Source: Haloglomus irregulare
GTDB lineage: Archaea; Halobacteriota; Halobacteria; Halobacteriales; Haloarculaceae
Direction of reading: 5' to 3'
Assembly (NCBI RefSeq): GCF_007421925.1
Contig: NZ_QMDX01000018.1
Location: 1 to 35,352, forward strand
DNA length: 35,352 nt
Shown here piece by piece: positions 1 to 8,194 of the stretch (its first letter is position 1; each line of letters starts with the position of its first letter). A program made the translations under genes and the position numbers. Under the pieces are notes generated by a model. It did not search any database, was not told the origin of the DNA, and worked only from the letters and a program-made list of their open reading frames with translations.

Positions 1-2
1 TC

Positions 3-167
3 CGGGACGACCCCGACCACGCGCCGCTCGTGAGGGCGCCGGAGTTCCTCACGCTCACGAAGCGAATGGGGCGGGGGCTCGACCTGCCGGCCGTTGAGAC
101 GGGTCGTGAGAGCCGACTCCTGAGCGGCGGCGCTGTCCTGGCGGTGGCGTTTCTACCAGTTTCCTGA
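3..167 (+). CDS. C-terminal end of an unrecognised protein, cut by the window edge
   Basis: An open frame enters from the left edge and runs 54 codons to a TGA at 165-167. Third codon positions are mostly G or C, as in the real genes of this window. The tail is charged (RDDPDHAPLVRAPEF near its start) and ends in a short hydrophobic stretch (AVLAVAFLPVS). I recognise no family. It could be the true end of a gene lying mostly outside the window, or a chance open frame, because 54 codons is weak evidence in GC-rich DNA. Confidence 0.3.
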   Translation, partial: RDDPDHAPLVRAPEFLTLTKRMGRGLDLPAVETGRESRLLSGGAVLAVAFLPVS

Positions 168-600
168 CGCAGTTTTTGCTGGTCGGCGATTTCACCTCGC
201 AGATGGGGCATTCTGGTGAGTAGCCGGAGGTCGCGAACGGCGGTCAGCTACACACCATGACGGCAGATTCACAACTCCTACACCGGGTCGGCGAGTCGCG
301 CCACAACTCACCCAGGGGATGGGACCACCCGACCAGAACGGAATAGATACCATGCTATACGATGGCACAGCTGTTTCATGAAGCGACTGGTACTAGCTCA
401 TGGCTTTCACTCCGTGACCGTATCACGAACTGAAAGCTAGCTCTCTACGGTCATCACCTGTCCCCCCTTTCTCCACACGCCCTGCCTACCACGCCCGTGT
501 CGGTCCCAGTCGTACTCCTCCGAAGCCCACCTATCGTGCTGGACTCGGTCTCCCGTGTTCAACGCGGCACTCCCGTCCGGCCGCAGGCCCCCCGAGCCAG
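168..600. other. 433-nt stretch without a convincing gene
   Basis: No frame of useful length has haloarchaeal codon bias here. The stretch holds an AT-richer patch (about 340-440) with an imperfect inverted repeat: an arm near 393-409 (ending GGCTTTCA) pairs with 431-442 (TGAAAGCTAGCT). This could be a weak hairpin or operator, or chance. Otherwise I see nothing. Confidence 0.5.
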
Positions 601-729
601 TTAGAACGTGTATACAGCCATTTCGCCCCCACAGGTCGGGCACTCGTCGACGTCCGGGGACAGGTTCTCCCCGCAGTTGCGACATTCGTGATGCTTGGTC
701 TCCGCCTCCGCACTGCCGCCGTCTGCCAT
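601..729 (-). CDS. 42-aa CxxC zinc-ribbon microprotein
   Basis: This ORF runs from ATG (727-729) to TAA (601-603) and encodes 42 residues. The N-terminus is acidic and flexible (MADGGSAEAETKHH). It is followed by two cysteine pairs, ECRNCG (C16, C19) and CPTCGG (C30, C33), the spacing of a four-Cys zinc ribbon. The protein ends AVYTF. Haloarchaea are known to encode many such very small CPxCG-type zinc proteins, several with regulatory effects; the role here is unknown. An AT-rich element (AATATACT, about 771-779 on the opposite strand) lies roughly 45 nt upstream, so a short leader is likely. The intact cysteine pattern in an otherwise gene-poor stretch is the main argument that it is real. 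Confidence 0.75.
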   Translation of the reverse strand: MADGGSAEAETKHHECRNCGENLSPDVDECPTCGGEMAVYTF

Positions 730-807
730 GAGTTGGAGAACCCACGTGGACATTTGGCTCCCACTTTGGGCAGAGTATATTGAATGTTTGGCATGGATTC
801 ACACGTT

Positions 808-836
808 CCGCTACTGCGGCGGAGGGCTGCCGGCGC
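808..836 (+). repeat. Copy 1 of a short GC-rich dispersed repeat (other copy near 2391)
   Basis: The stretch starting CCGCTACTGCGGCGG and ending CTGCCGGCGCC recurs at about 2391-2419 in the same orientation, with one base difference or indel in the central G run. In one frame copy 1 reads RYCGGGLPAPAA followed by a stop, like the tail of a zinc-ribbon gene, so both copies may be gene relics. Confidence 0.5.
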
Positions 837-977
837 CGGCCGCGTGACGCTCGACCCGGACCTGTCGGGTACGGCCGGGGCCCGCCTCGACGTGACTCCC
901 CGTGCGTCAGTTCGCGACCCGGCCTGTTGCCGTCACCCCGGGTTTGAAATCGCCCCGGTGCGTGTCAACACGTACCG

Positions 978-1364
978 ATGTCGAAGTTCGCGTTCCTCGT
1001 CAACTCGCCACCCGGGAACCCGGGACCGGTCGCCAACAACCTCGAGTACGCCCGCAACCTCGACGAGGCGGGCCACGATGTCGTCGTCTACTTCGACGGG
1101 CAGGCCACCCAGTGGATACCGGAGGCGGAGGACGACCCCGACGGCGTGGTGCACGAGTACTACCAGGAGGCAAAGGAACGGGGGCTCATCGCCGGCGCCT
1201 GTGGCTACTGTGCGTCGTTCTTCGAGATCGACGACAGTATCGAGGCGGCCGGAATCGCACTGGACGGTGGGGCCGTCGAGGGGGCGAGCGGCCCCGGCGA
1301 TCACCATGGTCCAGATGTCGCCGCGCTCGTCGAGCAGGACTACCAACTCATCAACGTCGGCTAA
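978..1364 (+). CDS. DsrE-like family protein
   Basis: This 128-residue acidic protein is about the usual length for small DsrE/DsrF-like proteins, which are Rossmann-like cytosolic proteins linked to sulfur relay or to unknown redox tasks. It starts with a hydrophobic beta strand (KFAFLVNSPPG). It continues with a helix (NNLEYARNLDEAGHDVVVYFDG), giving the alternating pattern of the family. A CGYC pair sits near residues 75-78 (GACGYCASFF) where DsrE members often carry a functional cysteine. The tail DVAALVEQDYQLINVG fits the last helix and strand. A weak TATA-like stretch (TTTGAAATC) lies about 30 nt before the ATG. The gene stands alone, with no sulfur-relay partner in the window. The family call is from pattern; substrate and partner are unknown. 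Confidence 0.8.
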   Translation: MSKFAFLVNSPPGNPGPVANNLEYARNLDEAGHDVVVYFDGQATQWIPEAEDDPDGVVHEYYQEAKERGLIAGACGYCASFFEIDDSIEAAGIALDGGAVEGASGPGDHHGPDVAALVEQDYQLINVG

Positions 1365-1951
1365 GCCGAGGGACACGCCGGCCCCAGTCGGTCAGCGACA
1401 CACCCCTCGCAGCCCGCGATATCGGCGGGAGCGGTGGCGCGGCACTCGACCGAGTGTTCCTCAGGGCCACTCCGACTCGACCCGGGTCCGGCACCGGAGT
1501 CCGAGGATCATCCACCGCGATGCACTGCTGTCCGTGACTCGGGCGTTCGTCGCAACGGCTGCTCCACTCGAGAATCCGTGAACCCGACTCGGACGGTCGA
1601 TGCACTCGCCCTCTGTATCTCGCAGGCCGTCTCCGGCCGGTCTCCGGTGTCTCACCGGGTCGCCGCTGAACGCGGGGCGCATGTCCTGCACGGGAGTTCG
1701 AACTGCTCAAAACTACAGGGGTTTATGATCCGTATATGAGGACTGCCTGTACCGCTCTGCTGAAGCCACGCTCCGTGTTCCCCACGCGTTCGCACCCGCT
1801 ATCACGGGCTTTTGTTCGATTCGCAGCATCAAATCTCGAGATAGTCGTGATGAACGGCATGGTAGATCCGGCGCAGTTCTCCCGATGTGGTGACCCCTGT
1901 CGTCGTGTCGATTCGGAGGGCCTGAGAAACGATTATCCGGAGTAGACCCGT
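1365..1951. other. 587-nt gene-poor stretch with a dispersed repeat
   Basis: Several overlapping frames are open on both strands, but none has a recognisable fold or consistent third-position GC. It contains a repeat copy at about 1618-1685 that matches 8747-8809. An AT-richer patch with GATTATCC (about 1930-1937) precedes the UspA gene and may be its TATA box. Confidence 0.5.
1618..1685 (+). repeat. Copy 1 of a ~65-bp imperfect dispersed repeat (other copy 8747-8809)
   Basis: By eye, this stretch aligns with 8747-8809 in the same orientation with small indels and roughly three quarters of bases identical. Shared blocks include CTCGCAGGC, TCTCCGG, CACCGG, TCGCCGC and CGGGGCGC. Neither copy lies in a convincing gene. 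It may be a fragment of a once mobile or duplicated gene. Confidence 0.4.
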
Positions 1952-1960
1952 ATGATATGT

Positions 1961-2374
1961 ATGAGTATACTGGTTGCCGTTGGGGACGATGACCGTTTCG
2001 AATCGGTCCTCTCGGTGGCGGTGCGACTGGCGGAAGGGCTATCTCAGGAACTAACAGTCGCCCACGTCACAGCTAACGAAGTTACTACCGGAAAGGACCA
2101 TGACTTCCGTGATAGGGTCCAGTCGTTTCTCTCCGATTCCCCCGTCAGAGCCGAGGTCACATTCGAGCAACTGAGCCGGAGTGGAATCCGTTCGGGAACG
2201 GCGATCGGTAAGCAGCTCATCGAGATCACCGAGGACGTCAGCGTGGAACACGTCGTGATCGGTCATCGCTCGAAGACGCAACTGGCAGAACTCCGTGACG
2301 GTCATACCGGTTTCGTCGTCGCCGAGGAGTCAGCGGTACCCGTAACTATCGTTCCGGAGAGCGCTGCGGATTGA
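1961..2374 (+). CDS. Universal stress protein (UspA domain)
   Basis: This is a single UspA domain of 137 residues from the ATG at 1961; an in-frame ATG at 1952 would add MIC. I prefer 1961 because the family opens with a short Met followed directly by the first strand, here MSILVAVG. The next helix (FESVLSVAVRLAEGLSQELTVAHV) and the end (HVVIGHRSKTQLAELRDGHTGFVVAEESAVPVTIVPE) follow the UspA pattern. The usual ATP-binding glycine motif GxxGSxx is not seen; that position reads GHRSKTQLAEL, so nucleotide binding is uncertain. UspA proteins act in the cytosol in stress responses; the target is unknown. A GC-rich hairpin follows the stop. Confidence 0.85.
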   Translation: MSILVAVGDDDRFESVLSVAVRLAEGLSQELTVAHVTANEVTTGKDHDFRDRVQSFLSDSPVRAEVTFEQLSRSGIRSGTAIGKQLIEITEDVSVEHVVIGHRSKTQLAELRDGHTGFVVAEESAVPVTIVPESAAD

Positions 2375-2386
2375 TACAACCCCCAC

Positions 2387-2409
2387 GCCCCCGCTACTGC
2401 GGCGGGGGC
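2387..2409 (+). terminator. GC hairpin after the UspA gene
   Basis: Perfect 8-bp arms GCCCCCGC (2387-2394) and GCGGGGGC (2402-2409) enclose a 7-nt loop, starting 13 nt after the UspA stop codon. There is no T tract after it, so a terminator role is an inference. The hairpin overlaps copy 2 of the short dispersed repeat. Confidence 0.4.
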
Positions 2410-2419
2410 TGCCGGCGCC
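2391..2419 (+). repeat. Copy 2 of the short GC-rich dispersed repeat
   Basis: This matches 808-836 apart from one base in the central G run. It sits directly after the UspA gene and next to degraded coding-like sequence on the minus strand. Confidence 0.5.
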
Positions 2420-2795
2420 CGCCGGGGTCCCAACTGATGACGGGGGTCCTGAGCCGTCCGATCTGCACTCGGTTCAGATACTGCGCCGTGACCCCGTACC
2501 GGTTCCGGAACGCCTCCACCGCGCGACGCGTGTCATGAGGAATCGGCCGAGCGCCTCCGACTGGTCCGAACCGCCAGTAGGGATCGACCAGTTCGCTAGC
2601 GGGGGTCGTAGATCAACTCAGCATCTGACTCCGGGGGTGTTGCCGGAGCTTCAGCACCTCCCCGCGCGATCCGACGTCTTCAGCCACCCCTGACACGGTA
2701 TCAGTCAGGACCGCGTCAGGGAGTTCAGCTACCCTCCCCACGCGGTCAGTATCCCCGTCCGCGCGCCGTTGACAGCACTCGCATGTGCATGGCAC
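2400..2795 (-). pseudogene. Degraded coding-like sequence, family not recognised
   Basis: On the minus strand, protein-like stretches appear in different frames and are broken by stops. One frame holds VAELPDAVLTDTVSGVAED and then stops at 2613. Another holds ELIYDPR before a stop. A third runs through LVDPYWRFGPVGGARP and ends IGRLRTPVISWDPGG. Frame switching with protein-like segments suggests a decayed gene. I cannot name the family, and chance cannot be excluded. Confidence 0.25.
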
Positions 2796-3173
2796 GTACT
2801 TCGGTACGCAAACCTGGGGCTCGTTCAGCAGCCAACGTGGAGTGCAGTGAGTTGCCTCCCCCGATCGGAAGCACGCGCTCCGAGTGGTCGTCTACACTGG
2901 AAAGAACACTCGATCGGCTCCTCTCCCTCTTTGACCTTCGCCGCGACCCCCAATGCCGCGCAACAGTGCCGAACCGGCGCTTTCACCGCGACCTCTCGGC
3001 ATGCCCCCTCGACGGGTTTCGGTAGCCGAAAATCCGACCATACTGGACCGACACCCACTCCCGGCTGAATCCGATAGACAACCCTGCGAGGGGGGAGCGC
3101 CGGCGGTCGCCAGCGCTCAACGCCATCTAAGTATCTGAGGCCCTTAGATCGCATAGATGTATCCGCTGTCACG
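2796..3173. other. 378-nt stretch without a convincing gene
   Basis: Short frames are open but look like noise (Arg/Pro/Ser-rich). An AT-richer patch (CTTAGATCGCATAGATG, about 3143-3159) precedes the flippase-like gene and probably holds its promoter. Confidence 0.45.
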
Positions 3174-4655
3174 ATGACCGGCCCATCGAAAGAGAGCGAC
3201 GATGGGTACCTTGCGGAAGTCGTACGGAAGTCCTCGGTCGGTATCGCGGCGTTCAGCACCGAACGCGTCCTTCTGACCGTCCTGGCATACGTCGTAACGA
3301 CAGTATCCGGTGGGGCAGCGTACGGGTTCTTCTCAGTGTTCACCAGGGGGGAAACCATCTCTCGAAATCTGGTCGCCGGTCTCGGTGACGGGTACACTCG
3401 AACAGTGCCTCGAGTGTCGACGGCAGCGCGGCGGACGCTACTAACTGTCGGTAGCGTCGGGTTCGTACTCGTATGGGCCGTCGTGGCGGCGCTGATCATT
3501 GTATTCCGGAGACCAATCATCGACGCGACGCTTCTGCAGCCACGACATCAGCGCGTCATCGTGCTGTTCGCGGTTGGTCTGTTGCCGTTCCTGCTGCTGC
3601 GGGATATCAGGGACATGTTCCGAGCGCTCCGCCGGGTCAGGTTCGCGATGTTAGTGTCGCGGATCTTCACCCCGCTAGCGCTGCTGGCCGGGGTCGTGTT
3701 CGCCGTCGTTATCGGCCGGCAGTCGCTGTTCAGCACGTGGGTCAGCATCGTCGCTGTGGCTCTCGCGTTGACGGCAGCTAGTGCCTTTCTACTGATATCC
3801 CACACATCGGTCGGTGTCGGATCGGTCCGTCTATACCGGTCGGTGGTTCGAGACTTCCTGAACTATTCGGCGAGTACGACCGGGGTCGCGGTGTTGGAAC
3901 TCGTTCAGCGGCGGGCAGTGTTTGTCGTGATGGCGCTGTATCTCTCACCGGTGGCTGCCGGTGCGTTCAGTCTCTCAGTAGTTATCGGTCTCGTCGTCAG
4001 GTGGCCACTGAGCGGTATCAACGTGATTCTGCCGCCGATAGCCGCGACACTGTACGATGAGACACGGACGCAGACACTCAAGCAGCTTTACCGGCAGACG
4101 AGCCGGCTGGCGACCGTCGTGACGACGCCAGTATTCGTGCTCGGATTCGCGTACGCGCCGGACCTGCTCGCAGTGTTCAACGAGGCGTACGTCCGGCAGA
4201 CGCCCGTACTTCGCCTGGTGCTTGGCGCGCAGTATGTTGCGACGGTCTTCGGGAGCGTCGGGCTGTTACTGCTGATGACGGACAACGAGCGTGCGAGCCT
4301 CCTCCTACAGATAGTTAATGCCGGTATCGCGCTCCCGCTGATGATCGTCCTCACCCTCCAGTTCGGGCCGCTGGGACTTGGCGTTGCGTATCTACTGTCA
4401 CTGGTTCTGAACAACGCGACCGAACTCCTGCTCCTGTACGTTCGTGACGGACTCGTTCCTTTCAGTCGCGAACAGGTCTACGCGATAGTGCTGACGGCCC
4501 CATTCGCATACGGCATTACGCTGAGTAAGTCAACTGCCGGAGTTACGGTGAGTGTCCTCCTGACTGCTCTCAGCGTCCTGATCTACCTGCTGATCGGACG
4601 GCGGTTCCTGTTGCGGTCAGTGGACAGAGCCGCACTCGGAACACTGCTGTCCTGA
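3174..4655 (+). CDS. Polysaccharide flippase-like membrane protein (Wzx/RfbX type, MOP superfamily)
   Basis: This is a 493-residue integral membrane protein with about 12-14 hydrophobic segments spread along the whole length, the size and layout of Wzx-type lipid-linked oligosaccharide flippases. The N-terminus (YLAEVVRKSSVGIAAF) and the second half (LLLMTDNERASLLLQIVNAGIALPL, then GPLGLGVAYLLSLVLNNATELLLLYV) are typical of this family in haloarchaea. Members move lipid-linked glycans across the cell membrane, for instance for S-layer glycosylation. No glycosyltransferase lies nearby, so the substrate cannot be guessed and the gene may be an orphan or a transfer. The start ATG is preceded by an AT-richer patch. 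Family membership is fairly sure; the transported glycan is unknown. Confidence 0.8.
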   Translation: MTGPSKESDDGYLAEVVRKSSVGIAAFSTERVLLTVLAYVVTTVSGGAAYGFFSVFTRGETISRNLVAGLGDGYTRTVPRVSTAARRTLLTVGSVGFVLVWAVVAALIIVFRRPIIDATLLQPRHQRVIVLFAVGLLPFLLLRDIRDMFRALRRVRFAMLVSRIFTPLALLAGVVFAVVIGRQSLFSTWVSIVAVALALTAASAFLLISHTSVGVGSVRLYRSVVRDFLNYSASTTGVAVLELVQRRAVFVVMALYLSPVAAGAFSLSVVIGLVVRWPLSGINVILPPIAATLYDETRTQTLKQLYRQTSRLATVVTTPVFVLGFAYAPDLLAVFNEAYVRQTPVLRLVLGAQYVATVFGSVGLLLLMTDNERASLLLQIVNAGIALPLMIVLTLQFGPLGLGVAYLLSLVLNNATELLLLYVRDGLVPFSREQVYAIVLTAPFAYGITLSKSTAGVTVSVLLTALSVLIYLLIGRRFLLRSVDRAALGTLLS

Positions 4656-6018
4656 TTCCTCCCGGGTAGACTCCCGTTCATACTACGACATCGGCGCCCG
4701 GGTCGTGGCGTCAGAGGATACTGTCGAGCCGCTCACACAGCTCAACAGCCCGGACGGAGTACCGTTGAACCCTGATCGATATTGCCCCCTGCTCGGACGC
4801 AGCGATAGCAGACATCCCAGCCGGTAGCCGAGGTCCGTGCTAACGGTCCCACACCACCCTGTACGACGCCGACAAGATAGCGAATACTGCCTTCGCAGAG
4901 GCAGCCCGCCCCCGAGCCCACCTCCCGAGGGGGGCGGTGCATTCTTTCAGCCGTCAGTCCGCTCCCCTGATGACGTTCTCAACGGGTTATCCGGGGGACG
5001 ACCATCCGACTGGAGACGTTCCCCCCGGCGAAGCCGCGAGCTGCGGCGCTGGCAGCCGTGACCCTGTGTCGTGAGCGGTCGTATCGAGCATTCATACCAG
5101 TCCGAACATAGGTAAACTCAAACGCCGATGTGAGCTCCTGTGTTCTTGCGGGAGGAAGACAGCAGGGGAGAGCGGTGAGCGTCGTGAATACCGCACCTGC
5201 GGGATGACTCCTGGCTCGGATGCTGACGAGTGCCAGACTACGCTAGCGGATCAGCTCTGGAGACGTTCTGGCCACCCGGTGACCACACCCGCACGGGAGG
5301 CCAGTGTGGAGGGCTTGGCCGAACTGAGCGTGGAGTCAGCGAGATATTCGGTCGTCGCCCCTCGACAACGAATGTCAGGGGCGCTCCGGTTCCGGATCGC
5401 CTCGCGAGCCACGGCGGGGTACTCCGGTGCCGCCTCGCGGAGGCCGGGCCGGAACACCTCCGACCGGTCAGGCCGGCCGGTGTCGAGTCCTCTCCGAGCG
5501 ATTCCTGACCCCGTCCCGACGATTCCGAGACGGCCGGCCGGATGCCGCTGTATCGCCGGTACACCCCGACAGGCTCGTGCCAGGACGACCAACGTTCCAG
5601 CCGTATGACCGGTACGGAGGGTTCGCGTATCACCGACAGTCTACCGTCTCAGCCCCGTAGACGGACGAACACGATTCGTCCAGCCGGGATCCACCGTTCC
5701 ATCCGGAGAGGGGGAATCGTTCCCTACAACCGGGACGTCTACCGGGGGGAGTCGGGTACCGCTCTTCGGTAGGGGGTGGAACGCGATGCTGAGGCTGACC
5801 GCTCGTTCGTGGCCTGTCTGTACTTCTAGAGCCGGGGCAACGGAGCGGTCTGTACTGTTCGCATCCACATTCAGTAGGATCCGTGCCGTCCACACTGATA
5901 TGCGTGCCACCGCAAGGCCCCCTCGGCCGAACTGTGCGGTCAGACGCGCGGAGCGCACTGAACTCGGGATAGCTGACCCCGTCGATCCCCTCGGCCCGCG
6001 TCACGTGGGCGGTCCCCG
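4656..6018. other. 1.36-kb stretch without a convincing gene
   Basis: Many frames of 60-130 codons are open on both strands, but all are rich in Arg, Pro, Ser and Gly and overlap each other. None shows a motif or the acidic composition of the real proteins around them. One possible hairpin is annotated at 4906-4937. The stretch resembles non-coding or heavily decayed DNA between two membrane-protein genes. Confidence 0.55.
4906..4937 (+). terminator. GC hairpin followed by a T-rich run
   Basis: Arms CCGCCCCC (4906-4913) and GGGGGCGG (4930-4937) flank a 16-nt loop and are followed by TGCATTCTTTC. It lies about 250 nt after the flippase-like gene, so its link to that transcript is unclear. Confidence 0.25.
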
Positions 6019-6876
6019 ATGAGTCGCGTCGCCGCACTCAGCCGACGGGCGTCGGATAGCCCCATCGGAACCTTCCTGACCGTGTTGATCCTCTGTTCCG
6101 GGTTCGCCACTGCGGCTCTCTACGCGGTGTTCGGGTCCACCATCCCGGGAGTAGCGGCGATTCCCTATGCATGGACCCCGATGATCAGCGCAGGAGTGAC
6201 CGTCTGGCTGCTCGACGAGAGTTTGCGGGACTGGCTCGGACAGCTTCGCAACCTGCGGGTCGGCCCCCACTGGTATCTCGCCGGCATCGGCATCATGATA
6301 CTCGGGACGGAGTTCGAGAACATCGTCGCGATGCTCCTTGGCGGCGACGGAACGGCCCCGGCAGCTCCGCCCATGATGTACGTTCTCAACTTCGCGATCA
6401 CGTTGTTCATCGCCGGCGCACTGGAGGAGTTAGCGTGGCGTGGCTTCCTGCAACCCCGTCTCCAGCGACGGTTCAGTGCGCTCCACGCGAGTGTGGCGAT
6501 CGGCATCCTGTGGGCCCTCTGGCATATCCCGATGCTACTCGCTGGAGCCGGCAACTTCGCCGTCTTCCACGAATACGTCCTGAACGTGGTCGCCCTATCG
6601 GTCGTCCTTGGCTGGCTGTACAACAACACGGGCGGAGCGTTGCCCGTCGTGATGGTCGCCCACGCCTCACACAACATGCCGATGTTCGGGACCGTCACCG
6701 GCGACATGCCCGCTGTGTTCGGCATCCTGTCGGGAGATGTCATGTTCTATCTGCTCTGTGCGTCGGTCATAGCACTGTACGCTGGGGCACGGACGTTGAC
6801 GCGAGATGGCTCTCTGCCCGGCGTTCCTGGCCAGCTCAGTGAGCATCTGTCACGACGTGGAACCCGTGCTGACTAG
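6019..6876 (+). CDS. CPBP-family intramembrane metalloprotease (CAAX protease-like)
   Basis: This 285-residue membrane protein has about 7-8 hydrophobic segments. It carries the three CPBP (Abi/CAAX protease 2) motifs: EELAWR (E136, E137, R141), WALWH (H169) and HASHN (H215, N219). In the family these residues form the zinc-type active site inside the membrane. Archaeal members are proposed to process membrane or prenylated proteins, or to serve as self-immunity proteins for peptide antimicrobials; the substrate here is unknown. A second CPBP gene follows about 410 nt downstream in the same direction, suggesting a diverged duplicate pair. There is no clear promoter motif close to the ATG. Confidence 0.88.
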   Translation: MSRVAALSRRASDSPIGTFLTVLILCSGFATAALYAVFGSTIPGVAAIPYAWTPMISAGVTVWLLDESLRDWLGQLRNLRVGPHWYLAGIGIMILGTEFENIVAMLLGGDGTAPAAPPMMYVLNFAITLFIAGALEELAWRGFLQPRLQRRFSALHASVAIGILWALWHIPMLLAGAGNFAVFHEYVLNVVALSVVLGWLYNNTGGALPVVMVAHASHNMPMFGTVTGDMPAVFGILSGDVMFYLLCASVIALYAGARTLTRDGSLPGVPGQLSEHLSRRGTRAD

Positions 6877-7288
6877 GACTCATGATGGGACCAAACCGAC
6901 CCGTCACGCTCTCCGGCGCATCGTTGCCGGCCTCGCCCGGTAGATCACCGAAGAGCGTCGCGTCCGACGGAACCGGGGTCTCTCGGTCCATGCGCTCGCA
7001 CATCGCCTCGGACGAGGTGTCAATAGCGGGCGACGAGCCTGCAGTACGGTGCCCGTCTGAACGCGACCCCTCCCCGTCTCGCCCGGCGCACAGCCGGCCT
7101 GTAGCACCCCCCGAGCACGGGACGCAGAACCACTCGGGCCATAGTCGGGTCCAGCGGCCGTGTCTGTACGACGCGAGCCGGGCCACAGTCAGGGGTCGTC
7201 CGAGCGGGACGGGACTGTCAGACACGCTATCGCGCGGCCAGGAGGAGCGGGTCCCGAAACGAGCCCGTCTCACGAACACTGGACTACG
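6877..7288. other. 412-nt spacer between the two protease genes
   Basis: Open frames exist on both strands but look like noise. A minus-strand run (protein-like words such as DATLFGDLPGEAGNDAP, about 6900-6960) could be a relic but has no start, end or family I can name. Confidence 0.4.
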
Positions 7289-8194
7289 ATGAACCCCCTC
7301 ACGCGCATCGGAGCGGATCCGTCCACGGTTGGGGCTGCTATGCGAGCCACCGTCGCGTTCGTCGTGTACTTCGCGATACTGCTGGGCATCGGGCTGGCAC
7401 TCGGGGAGGTCCCGACACCGAACGTGCTGACCAACCTCCCGGACCAGGTCCCCACGCTCTGCAGTGTCGGGGCAGTGGTGTTCGTCCTGGCTCGGACCTT
7501 CGATACCAGCCCCGCCGCCTATGGACTCAGGATGAACCGGAGATGGCTCGGTGATCTGCTCGGTGGGATCGTCGTCGGCATTCTGTTCCAAGCGGTCTCG
7601 ACGGCTGCGATCCTTGGCACCGGGGTGGGCACGATCGTCGATCGCTGGTCCACGGGGGTCTTCGACGACCCTGTGACCATCATCATCGCGCTCGGGGCGA
7701 CAGTCGTCGCGTTCTCTATCGTCGCACTGGGGGAGGACCTACTGTTCAGGGGCGTTCTGGTCCGTGAGTTCGTGGTCGGCCTCTCCTCCCGTGGTATCTC
7801 GCGGGTGGCTGCGACGGGTAGCGCGGTCGTCGTGTCAGCACTCCTGTTCGGGTCGATCCATCTGAACGCCGGGGCCGCGGGACTCTCGACTCCGGTCGTT
7901 GTGTTACAGGCGGTCGTCGGGGGGCTGTACTTCGGCCTCGCGTACGTACTCACCGACAGCCTCGCCCTTCCAGTCGGAATCCATCTCTCGACGAACCTCT
8001 GGGCGACGGTCGTCTTCGGGCAGCCTGACAGCGGCTACCCCGCGGCCTTCCGGCTTACCAGACCGTTCGACCTCGGCCCCGAGCTCGTCGTTACCCTACT
8101 CCTACCAGCCGGGATACTCGTCGCGGCGGTTCTGCTCTGGGTGCGAGTGACACGGGGCGAAATCCCCGAGATGTCGCTCGATGGTCTCGAGTAA
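7289..8194 (+). CDS. CPBP-family intramembrane metalloprotease, second copy with ED motif
   Basis: This 301-residue protein starts at the ATG at 7289. The frame is open further upstream, but that stretch is basic and unlike a protein N-terminus. It has about 8 hydrophobic segments. The CPBP motifs are GEDLLFRG (E149, D150, R154), LFGSIH (H191) and IHLSTN (H232, N236). Motif 1 has Glu-Asp where the first protease has Glu-Glu, a known but less common variant that may still be active. The two proteases share the fold but little obvious sequence outside the motifs. Substrate unknown. Confidence 0.87.
   Translation: MNPLTRIGADPSTVGAAMRATVAFVVYFAILLGIGLALGEVPTPNVLTNLPDQVPTLCSVGAVVFVLARTFDTSPAAYGLRMNRRWLGDLLGGIVVGILFQAVSTAAILGTGVGTIVDRWSTGVFDDPVTIIIALGATVVAFSIVALGEDLLFRGVLVREFVVGLSSRGISRVAATGSAVVVSALLFGSIHLNAGAAGLSTPVVVLQAVVGGLYFGLAYVLTDSLALPVGIHLSTNLWATVVFGQPDSGYPAAFRLTRPFDLGPELVVTLLLPAGILVAAVLLWVRVTRGEIPEMSLDGLE

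Noticed and set aside
379-441. 20-codon plus-strand ORF (starting MKRLVLAHGF)
   Set aside because: Too short, no homology pattern and inside a stretch with an imperfect inverted repeat.
933-1376. Minus-strand ORF of 147 codons opposite the DsrE-like gene
   Set aside because: It is the antisense mirror of a real gene. GC-rich genes often leave an open frame on the opposite strand.
784-1581. Long plus-strand ORF of 265 codons overlapping the DsrE-like gene
   Set aside because: The product is Arg/Ser/Pro/Thr-rich with no fold pattern. It is an alternate frame of the DsrE-like gene, which has the proper protein pattern.
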